The position numbers and the translations under genes were made by a program. Source: Flavobacterium haoranii (GTDB taxonomy: Bacteria; Bacteroidota; Bacteroidia; Flavobacteriales; Flavobacteriaceae). Taken from it: 64,000 nt of DNA. This document shows positions 55,054 through 64,000 of the stretch, piece by piece (positions within the stretch are counted from its first letter, which is position 1; each line of letters begins with the position of its first letter). Below the pieces are notes generated by a model. It saw only the letters and a program-made list of their open reading frames with translations, searched no databases and had not been told where the DNA came from. The stretch spans positions 1,984,001-2,048,000 of the forward strand of contig NZ_CP045292.1 in NCBI RefSeq assembly GCF_009363055.1, written 5' to 3'.

Positions 55054-56799
55054 ATGTATAGAAGTCATTCTTGTGGCGAATTAAATGCTACACATATAAA
55101 TAATGAAGTAACACTTGCTGGTTGGGTTCAAAAAACTCGTGATAAAGGTTTTATGATTTGGGTTGATTTGCGTGATCGTTACGGAATAACTCAATTAATT
55201 TTTGACGAACAAAGAACAGCAAAAGAAGTTTTTGAAAAAGCAAAAACACTTGGTAGAGAGTTTGTAATTCAAGTTAAAGGAACAGTTATTGAGCGTGAAT
55301 CTAAAAATAAAAATATTGCAACTGGTGATATTGAAATATTAGTTTCTGAATTGACTATCTTAAACGAAGCAATGTTACCACCTTTTACAATTGAAGATGA
55401 AACAGATGGTGGTGAAGATTTAAGAATGAAATATCGTTATTTAGATATTCGTAGAAATCCTGTAAAAAATAACTTATTATTCCGTCATAAAGTTTCTATG
55501 GAAGTAAGAAAATATCTTACAGACCAAGGGTTTTGTGATGTGGAAACACCCTATTTAATTAAATCTACTCCAGAAGGTGCTCGTGACTTCGTTGTGCCTA
55601 GTAGAATGAACGAAGGGCAGTTTTATGCATTACCACAATCGCCGCAAACTTTCAAACAATTATTGATGGTAGGCGGTATGGATAAATACTACCAAATTGT
55701 TAAGTGTTTCCGTGATGAAGATTTACGTGCCGACCGCCAACCTGAGTTTACTCAAATTGACTGTGAAATGGCATTTGTGGAACAAGAAGACATTTTAAAC
55801 ATGTTTGAAGGTTTAACACGTCATTTACTAAAAGAAATAAAAGGCATAGAAGTAGAAAAATTCCCTAGAATTACTTACGACTACGCTATGAAAACTTACG
55901 GAAATGACAAACCAGACATTCGTTTTGGAATGAAGTTTGGTGAGTTAAATGAAGTTGCACAACATAAAGATTTTGGAGTTTTCAATAACTCAGAATTAGT
56001 TGTTGGTATTGCTGTTCCAGGATGCGCTTCTTTTACTAGAAAAGAAATCGATGCGTTAATTGATTGGGTAAAACGTCCACAAGTTGGTGCTAGTGGAATG
56101 GTTTACTGTAAATATGAATTAGACGGAAGTTTAAAATCTTCTGTAGATAAATTCTACGACCAAGAAGATTTAAAAAAATGGGCTGAAGTTACAGGTGCAC
56201 AACCTGGAGATCTAATCTTAGTACTATCTGGAAATGCAGATAAAACGAGAACACAATTATCTGCTTTACGAATGGAATTAGGAAATCGTTTAGGTTTACG
56301 TAAACCAGATGAATTTGCTCCATTATGGGTTGTAGATTTCCCACTTTTGGAATGGGATGAAGAAAGCGGACGTTATCATGCGATGCACCATCCATTTACA
56401 TCGCCAAAACCAGAAGATATTCATTTAATTGATTCAAACCCTGGAGCAATTAGAGCAAATGCTTATGATATGGTGTTAAATGGAAATGAAATTGGCGGTG
56501 GTTCTATTCGTATTCACGATAAAGGATTACAAGCTAAAATGTTTGATTTATTAGGTTTTACACCAGAAGAAGCAGAAAATCAATTTGGTTTCTTAATGAA
56601 TGCATTCCAATTTGGCGCACCACCACACGGAGGTTTGGCTTTTGGTTTAGATCGTTTGGTTTCTATTTTAGGTGGACAAGAAACCATTCGTGATTTTATT
56701 GCGTTCCCTAAAAATAATAGCGGTAGAGATGTGATGATTGATGCGCCTTCTGTAATTGACAACCACCAATTAGATGAATTACATATTCAATTAAAATAA
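55054..56799 (+). CDS. aspS: Aspartate--tRNA ligase
   Basis: A 581-residue class IIb synthetase, from the ATG at 55054 ([14 protein letters not shown]). It has an N-terminal OB-fold ([25 protein letters not shown]), motif 1 [25 protein letters not shown], motif 2 [19 protein letters not shown], a GAD insertion domain (about 290-410) and motif 3 [16 protein letters not shown]. The bacterial type with GAD insert. It ends at a terminator that overlaps the upstream extension of the next frame. Confidence 0.97.
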   Translation: MYRSHSCGELNATHINNEVTLAGWVQKTRDKGFMIWVDLRDRYGITQLIFDEQRTAKEVFEKAKTLGREFVIQVKGTVIERESKNKNIATGDIEILVSELTILNEAMLPPFTIEDETDGGEDLRMKYRYLDIRRNPVKNNLLFRHKVSMEVRKYLTDQGFCDVETPYLIKSTPEGARDFVVPSRMNEGQFYALPQSPQTFKQLLMVGGMDKYYQIVKCFRDEDLRADRQPEFTQIDCEMAFVEQEDILNMFEGLTRHLLKEIKGIEVEKFPRITYDYAMKTYGNDKPDIRFGMKFGELNEVAQHKDFGVFNNSELVVGIAVPGCASFTRKEIDALIDWVKRPQVGASGMVYCKYELDGSLKSSVDKFYDQEDLKKWAEVTGAQPGDLILVLSGNADKTRTQLSALRMELGNRLGLRKPDEFAPLWVVDFPLLEWDEESGRYHAMHHPFTSPKPEDIHLIDSNPGAIRANAYDMVLNGNEIGGGSIRIHDKGLQAKMFDLLGFTPEEAENQFGFLMNAFQFGAPPHGGLAFGLDRLVSILGGQETIRDFIAFPKNNSGRDVMIDAPSVIDNHQLDELHIQLK

Positions 56800-56801
56800 G
56801 C

Positions 56802-56831
56802 AAAAAGGACTCAAATTGAGTCCTTTTTTTA
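56802..56831 (+). terminator. Terminator after aspS
   Basis: AAAAAGGACTCAA / TTGAGTCCTTTTTTT. The TTG that could open the next frame lies inside this hairpin. Confidence 0.9.
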
Positions 56832-56842
56832 ACTTTAAAAAC

Positions 56843-57076
56843 ATGAAATACTTTATATTAAGTTTATTGATTTTGTTTTTCGCCTTTGTAGGATATGGTT
56901 CTTATTTGAATTCAGAAATTGCAAAATCTGGAGATAAATGGATTGGGATTGGAGTGTTATTAATTGCATTCGGAATTATGCCACTTTTTATAATTCATAG
57001 ATATAAAAAAAGTAAATTAAAGGAATACTTGAATTCTCAACTCGATAAAAACAGCGAAAAAACTGAAAATCAGTAA
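56843..57076 (+). CDS. Small two-TM membrane protein
   Basis: A 77-residue protein starting at the ATG at 56843 (the frame is open back to a TTG within the terminator). Two hydrophobic helices (about 2-21 and 34-52) are separated by a short charged loop, followed by a Lys-rich hydrophilic tail. No family recognised. It is placed just before the cold-shock gene; function unknown. Confidence 0.55.
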   Translation: MKYFILSLLILFFAFVGYGSYLNSEIAKSGDKWIGIGVLLIAFGIMPLFIIHRYKKSKLKEYLNSQLDKNSEKTENQ

Positions 57077-57094
57077 ATTTCTTAAAAAAAAACT

Positions 57095-57123
57095 TTGTCA
57101 CGTCATTAATAAAACTATCTTTG
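57095..57123 (+). promoter_or_regulatory. Promoter of the cold-shock gene
   Basis: TTG (57095-57097), 18 nt, TATCTTTG (57116-57123). Exact consensus; the leader would be only about 20 nt, too short for the long thermosensing 5' UTR of E. coli cspA. Confidence 0.65.
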
Positions 57124-57149
57124 AACATTATTAATTTTATTTTTTATTT

Positions 57150-57350
57150 ATGCGAACAGGCAAAGTAAAATTCTTCAATGAAGAAAAAGGTTACGGTTTC
57201 ATTACTGATGATGCAACTGGAAAAGACATTTTCGTACACGCTACAGGTTTAAGAGTAGAGAAATTAGAGCAAGGTGATGCTGTAAGTTACGAAGAAGAAG
57301 ACGGAAAAAAAGGTAAAGTAGCTGCTCAAGTAGTAGTTATCGAAGACTAA
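57150..57350 (+). CDS. Cold-shock-domain protein
   Basis: A 66-residue single OB-fold protein with both RNA-binding motifs, KGYGFI (RNP1, 14-19) and DIFVHA (RNP2, 27-32). It binds single-stranded RNA or DNA as a chaperone. Whether it is cold-induced or constitutive cannot be read; the short leader and strong promoter fit a constitutive gene. Confidence 0.95.
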   Translation: MRTGKVKFFNEEKGYGFITDDATGKDIFVHATGLRVEKLEQGDAVSYEEEDGKKGKVAAQVVVIED

Positions 57351-57392
57351 TATAGATTACGCTTATTATTTTTTGATTACCTAGGTAAAAAC

Positions 57393-57422
57393 AAAAATCC
57401 CGAGCAGTGCTCGGGATTTTTG
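57393..57422. terminator. Bidirectional terminator
   Basis: AAAAATCCCGAGCA / TGCTCGGGATTTTT between the convergent cold-shock and Lcl-domain genes. Confidence 0.9.
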
Positions 57423-57425
57423 TTA

Positions 57426-58607
57426 TTAATAACCGCTAAAAGTTCTAATAGCAATTACACTATTTGATATGTCTTTATTTTCTGAAAGCTGTGTCCCATT
57501 TGAATTAAATGTTTGAGACCATGCCTTTTGACTATCATATTGGGTTGATGACCAAATTTTTTTATCTTGAAGGTCCGGCAAGTAACCTTGTAAATAACAA
57601 TCATATAAAGCATTTAACTCATCCTTAGAAGGTAAATACCAATCATTATAACCACCTTGAGTTAAGTTCAAACACATATTAACTGCAAAATTTCCATTAC
57701 ATGCGGCATTAATATGAGTATTGTTAATTTTATCTGAATTAAATTCTCCCTGAAAGACATCATTAAATGTATTTAGAACATTTACACCTAAACAACCCCA
57801 ATTAACTAAATCATTACCATCCATTACTGCAACTACTAAACCAGTATGAAGACCAGTAGTTAAAAAAACTGTTCCGCCTCCAATTTGATCTCCAATATAT
57901 ATTATAGGAGGAATATATACTTCTAAAACATTACCATAAGATGTTCCTTGTGAATTTGTCGCAAAAGCCCTAACACTTATATAACTTCCAGTAAACATAA
58001 AAGCACTAATTAATGAATAAAAACTTCCAATTGAAGTATTTGTATTATTAATTGAAATTCCATTATTTAAGTTAAGATTAATATTTTGAGAAGCTTGGCC
58101 TTCATTATAAACAAACCCACTTGTAATTATTGGAATTCCATTATCTGTAATAATTTCACCTCCAACTTCACATTGAAGATTATAAATATAATCCAAAGAA
58201 ATAGTATTAACAACAGGTAAAATTAGTTGATTTGTAGTAAATGAAATTTGATTTCCATAAGATGTTCCTTCACTATTTGTTGCATAAGCTTTTATATAAT
58301 AAGTAGTATTTGGTTCCAAGTTAGTAATTGAAGATGTAAATTCACTTACAGATAAAACATCTGTTGTTTTAAAATCATTAATTGTAGGATTTTCATTTGT
58401 ACTCCAAACTACTCCACAAGAAATAATAGAAGTCCCTCCATTTGAAATTATACTTCCGCCACTCTCAACACTATTATATGTTAGATTATCAATTTCTAAT
58501 GTAACCACAGAAGGCAAACTAAGGTTATCATTTGAACTATCTTTACTACATGAAATAATAAAAACTGAAAATATTATAACTAAACAATTGTAAACTTTAA
58601 ATTTCAT
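57426..58607 (-). CDS. Lipoprotein with fibronectin-III-like repeats and a C-terminal Lcl (DUF1566-like) domain
   Basis: A 393-residue lipoprotein (lipobox FIISC, Cys at about 20). Residues about 35-230 hold two beta-sandwich repeats of the type VVTLEIDNLTYNSVESGGSI...NLEPNTTYYIKAYATNSEGTSYGN. The C-terminal domain (about 235-393) has GGTVFLT, GGYNDWYLPSKDELNALY and KIWSSTQYDSQKAWSQTF, the Lcl/DUF1566 C-type-lectin-like pattern associated with collagen or glycan binding. Surface adhesion is plausible but not shown. The two repeats both contain YATNSEGTSYGN or FATNSQGTSYGN, showing internal duplication. Confidence 0.8.
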   Translation of the reverse strand: MKFKVYNCLVIIFSVFIISCSKDSSNDNLSLPSVVTLEIDNLTYNSVESGGSIISNGGTSIISCGVVWSTNENPTINDFKTTDVLSVSEFTSSITNLEPNTTYYIKAYATNSEGTSYGNQISFTTNQLILPVVNTISLDYIYNLQCEVGGEIITDNGIPIITSGFVYNEGQASQNINLNLNNGISINNTNTSIGSFYSLISAFMFTGSYISVRAFATNSQGTSYGNVLEVYIPPIIYIGDQIGGGTVFLTTGLHTGLVVAVMDGNDLVNWGCLGVNVLNTFNDVFQGEFNSDKINNTHINAACNGNFAVNMCLNLTQGGYNDWYLPSKDELNALYDCYLQGYLPDLQDKKIWSSTQYDSQKAWSQTFNSNGTQLSENKDISNSVIAIRTFSGY

Positions 58608-58802
58608 ATTTTACTTATTAGAATTCTGTGCTTGTAAGTTTCTTTCTATTGTATGTCATGAGCAAATCCATTTTGGTTTTTCACCTAAAAACTGGTATTG
58701 CTAATATCAAATTTCAACCGTTCAAGCTGCATCCATCAAAAAATCAAACATATTGAAAATTATTTACAACTCAAAACTTATTTCACATTCAACAAAAAAC
58801 AC

Positions 58803-58836
58803 AAAAAAAAGAGATTACAAAACTGCAATCTCTTTC
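58803..58836 (-). terminator. Terminator after the TonB receptor at 58.9 kb
   Basis: GAGATT / AATCTC stem with a long T run on the minus strand. The rest of the 252-bp gap shows no further feature. Confidence 0.75.
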
Positions 58837-58859
58837 CAAATTTAAACTTTTAAAACTTA

Positions 58860-60677
58860 CTAAAAAAAGTATTTTAACCCAAATAGTGCATTTCCTTTAG
58901 GCATCGGTATCATTCCTGATTCTACATATTCTTCATTAAAAATATTATTAGCAAACATAGAAAATTCGATTGCTTTAATTCTGTAACTAATATTGGTATC
59001 GTAAACATTGTAGCTAATTCCCGAAGTACGTTCTACATATCTATATGCAAATGTTGTATTAAACCCTTTAAAGAAATTAAATTGTAAACTACTTGTAAAC
59101 TGATGTTTCATTGAGTTAATTGAATATTGTGAAAAATTTGCATCACTCTCTTTAACATCATTATCTAAATACGCGTAACCTAACTGAATTTTTTGCTGTA
59201 AATTATTTAATGAAAATAAATAATCCATTTGCGTTTCGTATCCTTTAGTGTTTACACTTTGAATATTTTGTGCTTGCCAAGCATCTGTAGTGTTTTCACG
59301 AACATAATCAATTAGATTGTCTGCATCTCGATTAAAAACTGCAACCGACATGTTGAACTTTTTACTTAAATATTTTAATCCAAGCTCTTGCGAAAAAGCT
59401 TCTTCAGTATTCAAATCTGTATTACTAATTGTCGTTGGCGAAGTATAGTATAAATTTGTATAAGTTGGTACTCTATAAGATGTTCCAATGTTTCCGTAAG
59501 CTCTAAATTTATCAGAAATTTTAACCCCTAAATCTAAACCTGGAAAAACTTGGTTGTCAAAATCTGAAAAATATGATACTGAAATTCCTGGCGTAACATC
59601 TAAAATATTGTTGAAAAACTGAAAACGATGTTCTAAAAACAAACTTGCAATTTCTCTTTGATTATCACCTAATCGGTTACTACCAATGTAATATTTAGAA
59701 AACTCTACACCAAAACCAGTAATTCCTATTTTTGATTGATACGATCCATTTAATTCGGCAGCAACTTTATTTGTGATGTGCATATTTCTGTAAGCCGATG
59801 GATTACTTCTAATGTATAAATATAAATCCTGGTTTCTTCTCCAATATACTTTTGGTTTCCAAGTAAAATTGCCTTTTTTAATCGTTGTTGAAAAACCAAT
59901 TAAACTTGCCTGAGTTTCTTCATATTGTTCTGTTGCCGAAGCAATTCCGTAAAACCCATTGGCTCCAAATTTTCTTTCACTAAGTGTAGCAATGAAATCA
60001 ATTGGCAGCTTATCTTTATTAAACTGACTTTTCACAAATACATTCGTATTATCAAAATCAGTATTATGACGATACCCTTCAGAGAAATTTTTACTCACAT
60101 GAACTAAATGGCTCGATTTCTCCATGTTGATTGTACCTGTTACTTCACCTAAAAACTGATTAAAAGAACCTCCTTGCACCTTAGCAACTAATGAATTATC
60201 TGGTGCATCTTTAGTAACAATATTAATGGCTCCACTATATGCATTTTGACCAAAAATACGAGCGGCCGGACCTTTTATTACTTCAATTCTTTTGATAACT
60301 TCAATAGGCAACTGTAAATTCATCGTATGATGTCCCGTTTGTGCATCATCTACTTTAATACCATCTATTAATAACAAGGTTTGATCAAAACTTCCACCTC
60401 TTATGTATAAATCCGATTGCATTCCGTTAACACCTTGACGACGCACATCAATTCCTGCAATTTGTTGTAAAGCATCGGCAACATTTGTCACACCTAACTT
60501 TTTAATATCTTCAGCAGATATAATTTGAATGGTTCTTGAATTTTCTTTAAATGGTAAATCAATTCTAGAAGATGTGACTACAACTTCTTTTAAAGTATCC
60601 GTTTTCTGAATATCTTCCTGAGCATTTCCTTTTAAAACCGCAAAAACTAACGGTAATAAAACACCAATTTTTTTCAT
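58860..60677 (-). CDS. TonB-dependent receptor (BtuB/cobalamin-type size)
   Basis: A 605-residue receptor. It has a signal peptide (ends LKGNAQ), a TonB-box-like segment DTLKEVVVTSSR (about 27-38), a plug domain (about 45-155: ADALQQIAGIDVRRQG, DLYIRGGSFDQTLLLIDGIKVDD, IKRIEVIKGPAARIFGQNAYSGAINIVT) and a barrel ending LFGLKYFF. Its size and lack of an N-terminal carboxypeptidase-like domain resemble BtuB-type receptors for small cofactors. Divergent from a MocR regulator, with TAGTCC half-sites between them. No B12 riboswitch is visible upstream; the substrate is unknown. Confidence 0.88.
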   Translation of the reverse strand: MKKIGVLLPLVFAVLKGNAQEDIQKTDTLKEVVVTSSRIDLPFKENSRTIQIISAEDIKKLGVTNVADALQQIAGIDVRRQGVNGMQSDLYIRGGSFDQTLLLIDGIKVDDAQTGHHTMNLQLPIEVIKRIEVIKGPAARIFGQNAYSGAINIVTKDAPDNSLVAKVQGGSFNQFLGEVTGTINMEKSSHLVHVSKNFSEGYRHNTDFDNTNVFVKSQFNKDKLPIDFIATLSERKFGANGFYGIASATEQYEETQASLIGFSTTIKKGNFTWKPKVYWRRNQDLYLYIRSNPSAYRNMHITNKVAAELNGSYQSKIGITGFGVEFSKYYIGSNRLGDNQREIASLFLEHRFQFFNNILDVTPGISVSYFSDFDNQVFPGLDLGVKISDKFRAYGNIGTSYRVPTYTNLYYTSPTTISNTDLNTEEAFSQELGLKYLSKKFNMSVAVFNRDADNLIDYVRENTTDAWQAQNIQSVNTKGYETQMDYLFSLNNLQQKIQLGYAYLDNDVKESDANFSQYSINSMKHQFTSSLQFNFFKGFNTTFAYRYVERTSGISYNVYDTNISYRIKAIEFSMFANNIFNEEYVESGMIPMPKGNALFGLKYFF

Positions 60678-60722
60678 TTGTAAAAATTTATTTCTTTAAA
60701 ACGGTGCAAAAGTCGTAACTTT

Positions 60723-60767
60723 CCGGACTACTAAAATAGTCCAGTTTGAAAAATACAGATAGTCCGG
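60723..60767. promoter_or_regulatory. Candidate MocR operator: three TAGTCC(A/G)G half-sites
   Basis: CCGGACTA (60723-60730) is inverted relative to TAGTCCAG (60737-60744), which is in direct repeat with TAGTCCGG (60760-60767), 23 bp apart. They lie between the divergent receptor and MocR genes, overlapping the MocR start. Confidence 0.6.
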
Positions 60768-62242
60768 TTGTTGCTATTTTAAAAAAAATCATTCAGTTTG
60801 AAAAGACAGCTGAGAATCCTGTATTTATTCAGATTTCCCAACAGATTATAAATGCAATTCAACGCGGAATTTTATTAAAAGGAACTGCATTACCTGGAAC
60901 ACGAATTTTAAGTCAGGCTTTACATATTCATCGCAATACTGTAGTCGCAGTTTATGAAGAATTAGCCTCGCAAGGTTGGGTTGAAATTATTCCAAATAAA
61001 GGCACTTATGTTTTAATTCCAGAACTTAAAACTGCATCAATTAAAGCAATTCATGAAAGTAAAAATACAGCTAATGAATATGCAAAAACAACTGGTTTTA
61101 CCTTTCAAACTTCGTTTCACTTAGCCTCTACAGATGAACACAATAATGCAAGTTTAAGTATTAATGATGGTCAACCCGATTTAAGATTGCATCCTATATA
61201 TCAGTTTTCAAAATGGTACAGTGCTTCCATGAAAAGGAAAAATTTAATTACTAAATGGAACAAAACAAATTCCTATTCCAACTTTGAAGTACAATTAGCC
61301 AATTATCTTAACGCTACTCGCGGGTTTAAAATAAATCCGAACAATATTATGAACACGCGTAGTACCGAAATGAGTTTGTATATTATCTCGCAATTATTAC
61401 TAAAAAATGACGATATGGTTTTGGTTGGCGATTTGAGTAATTATGCCGCCAATATGATTTTTCAGCAAGTTGGAGCAAAAATTAAAACTGTAAAAACGGA
61501 TGAATTTGGTTTAAACATTGAACAAATTGAGAAACAATGTAAAAAACAAAAAATACGAAGTATTTATGTTTGTTCTAATAGACATTATCCTACAACAAAT
61601 TCCTTAAGTCCTGAAAGAAGATTACAATTGTTAGAATTGGCTAACCAATACAAATTTGCTATTATTGAAGACGATTTTGATTATGACTTTCAATTTGAAG
61701 GAACGGCTAAACTTCCTTTAGCATGTTCTGATATAAACGGCCAAGTTATTTATTTAGGAAAATTAGGACAATCACTTTTTCCAAGTTTTCAAACAGGTTT
61801 CGTAATAGCGCCAGAAAATTTGATTTTAGAAGCTAAAAACTACTTACAAATTCTAGACAAACAAGGTGATTTAATTCAAGAACAAATGCTTTCGGAATTA
61901 ATTTATGAAGGCGAAATCCACCGACTAATTAAAAAGAATATCCTTATTTATGAAAAACGTTTGGAATTTTTATGCCAACTTTTAGACCAACATTTTAAAG
62001 ATACTATCACTTATAAAAAGCCGAATGGTGGACTTGCGATTTGGTTAGAATTTACTCAAAAAATCTCGTTGGTTAAACTTGCTGAAGAAGCTTTAAAACT
62101 CGATTTACATTTACCAAAGAAAATTTTGTATCAAGATAAAAATGTTTGCGCCATTCGATTTGGTTTTGGACAATTAAACGAAGAAGAGTTAGAAATTGCG
62201 ATTCAAAAATTGAAAGAAGCTTACGCTGAAGTTTTGAAATAA
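60746..62242 (+). CDS. MocR/PdxR-family regulator (GntR HTH fused to aminotransferase domain), TTG start
   Basis: A 498-residue protein. It has an N-terminal GntR winged helix (about 20-90: PVFIQISQQIINAIQRGILLKGTALPGTRILSQALHIHRNTVVAVYEELASQGWVEIIPNKGTYV) and a type I aminotransferase-fold domain with EDDFDYDFQF (PLP-pyridine Asp region) and YLGKLGQSLFPSFQTGF (PLP-binding Lys in GKLGQ). Such proteins sense PLP or a PLP adduct with an amino compound. The only start is TTG at 60746. Divergent from the TonB receptor, which is the natural candidate target. Confidence 0.92.
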   Translation: MKNTDSPVVAILKKIIQFEKTAENPVFIQISQQIINAIQRGILLKGTALPGTRILSQALHIHRNTVVAVYEELASQGWVEIIPNKGTYVLIPELKTASIKAIHESKNTANEYAKTTGFTFQTSFHLASTDEHNNASLSINDGQPDLRLHPIYQFSKWYSASMKRKNLITKWNKTNSYSNFEVQLANYLNATRGFKINPNNIMNTRSTEMSLYIISQLLLKNDDMVLVGDLSNYAANMIFQQVGAKIKTVKTDEFGLNIEQIEKQCKKQKIRSIYVCSNRHYPTTNSLSPERRLQLLELANQYKFAIIEDDFDYDFQFEGTAKLPLACSDINGQVIYLGKLGQSLFPSFQTGFVIAPENLILEAKNYLQILDKQGDLIQEQMLSELIYEGEIHRLIKKNILIYEKRLEFLCQLLDQHFKDTITYKKPNGGLAIWLEFTQKISLVKLAEEALKLDLHLPKKILYQDKNVCAIRFGFGQLNEEELEIAIQKLKEAYAEVLK

Positions 62243-62269
62243 AAAAGTCCCGCAATTGCGGGACTTTTT
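62242..62269. terminator. Bidirectional terminator between the MocR gene and atpC
   Basis: AAAAAGTCCCGCAA / TTGCGGGACTTTTT perfect stem between convergent genes. Confidence 0.92.
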
Positions 62270-62287
62270 AAGTATTATTTTACTGTC

Positions 62288-62569
62288 TTAGTCTGCTAAA
62301 ACAATAATCTTGTTTTCATTCATTTCTATTGTACCAGAAGTAATAGGTAACCAATAATTTTGCTCGTTTACTTTATTAAATTTAGAAGCAAATTCCTTCT
62401 CAATTTTAATGTTTTGAGCATTGATTTTCACATTCCCTTTTGTTAACAACGACACAATAGGCGCGTGGTTATTTAACATTTGGAATTCACCATTAACTCC
62501 AGGAACCGCTACAGAAGTAACTTCTCCTTTAAATAATGTTGCTTCGGGTGAAACTATTTCTAAAATCAT
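62288..62569 (-). CDS. atpC: ATP synthase F1 epsilon subunit
   Basis: A 93-residue protein consisting of the N-terminal beta-sandwich domain (LEIVSPEATLFKGEVTSVAVPGVNGEFQMLNNHAPIVSLL). The C-terminal helical hairpin that can inhibit ATP hydrolysis in many bacteria is absent, which is normal for Bacteroidota epsilon. It lies 74 bp downstream of atpD across a heptad repeat array. Confidence 0.93.
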   Translation of the reverse strand: MILEIVSPEATLFKGEVTSVAVPGVNGEFQMLNNHAPIVSLLTKGNVKINAQNIKIEKEFASKFNKVNEQNYWLPITSGTIEMNENKIIVLAD

Positions 62570-62578
62570 TTTTATTTA

Positions 62579-62641
62579 GTTTATGGTTTAACGTTTATGG
62601 TTTATGGTTAACAATAAACTACAAACAACAAACTATAAACA
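62579..62641. repeat. Nine-unit heptad array with inversion, between atpD and atpC
   Basis: In unbroken 7-bp register: GTTTATG, GTTTAAC, GTTTATG, GTTTATG, GTTAACA, ATAAACT, ACAAACA, ACAAACT, ATAAACA. The last four are complement-type heptads, so the array can fold on itself around the palindromic GTTAAC. Confidence 0.9.
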
Positions 62642-62643
62642 TA

Positions 62644-64000
<1,357 letters not shown>

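Noticed and set aside
60678..60745. B12 riboswitch upstream of the BtuB-size receptor
   Set aside because: Only 68 bp separate the divergent starts, too short for a cobalamin aptamer, and no B12-box sequence is seen.
13893..62641. Heptad arrays as CRISPR
   Set aside because: Units are 7-8 bp with no spacers, and no cas genes are present.

Overview
The window is chromosomal DNA of a Flavobacteriaceae bacterium, most likely Flavobacterium or a close relative. The evidence is strong AT bias, promoters of the Bacteroidota type (TTG or TTA, about 19 nt, then TAnnTTTG), no Shine-Dalgarno pattern, type IX secretion (T9SS) sorting domains, TonB receptors with carboxypeptidase-like N-domains, DUF5686 and DUF4296 proteins, a PorT-like protein and an AraC regulator fused to TPRs. 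Almost all of it is core genome. I see no insertion sequence, prophage, CRISPR array, tRNA or rRNA.

Layout. 1-3.1 kb: edge of a secreted-protein gene, an alkyltransferase-like DNA repair protein, a LysE-type exporter, trmB and a glycosyltransferase. 3.1-11.4 kb: a PhoB/PhoR-like two-component system divergent from a surface-nutrient cluster (TonB receptor, beta-helix lipoprotein, two T9SS-exported proteins). 11.5-20.4 kb: LuxE-like acyltransferase, tyrS, epimerase, a DUF4296 lipoprotein/pyrC/polyprenol-mannose synthase operon, thioredoxin, patatin, pyrH, frr. 20.5-29.3 kb: DUF5686 protein, an MMPL/RND-type transporter, asnS, rpoN, PAP2-like protein. 29.3-36.2 kb: porT, the exbB/TM/exbD/exbD energising operon, asparaginase, acyltransferase, tatD, retropepsin. 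36.3-40.8 kb: a large T9SS-exported RCC1-repeat protein with a TPR-AraC regulator. 41-47 kb: sucB/sucA, small hypotheticals, polyprenyl synthetase. 47.1-53.4 kb: tetR-tolC-acrA-acrB type efflux operon. 53.4-58.6 kb: YwqK-like, TlpA, aspS, cold-shock protein, Lcl-domain lipoprotein. 58.9-64 kb: TonB receptor divergent from a MocR regulator, then atpC and the 3' part of atpD.

The genes connect around envelope transport and energy. ExbB/ExbD supply proton-motive force to the two TonB receptors. T9SS (PorT) exports the proteins with C-terminal sorting domains. SucAB and the ATP synthase genes are central energy metabolism. pyrC/pyrH/frr and three aminoacyl-tRNA synthetases are housekeeping.

The most notable non-gene signals are: five genes each broken by one missing base in a short homopolymer (left-edge gene, thioredoxin, exbB, RCC1 protein, RND pump); intergenic arrays of 7-bp repeats, one of which inverts while keeping perfect heptad register; two copies of a palindromic repeat with compensatory arm changes; a 14-bp-arm palindrome at the tetR promoter; 11-bp-phased TTAAC repeats between the PhoB-like regulator and the TonB receptor; a TAGTCC half-site cluster between the MocR gene and its divergent TonB receptor; and a structured candidate RNA after rpoN. 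I did not find a clearly new multi-gene system.
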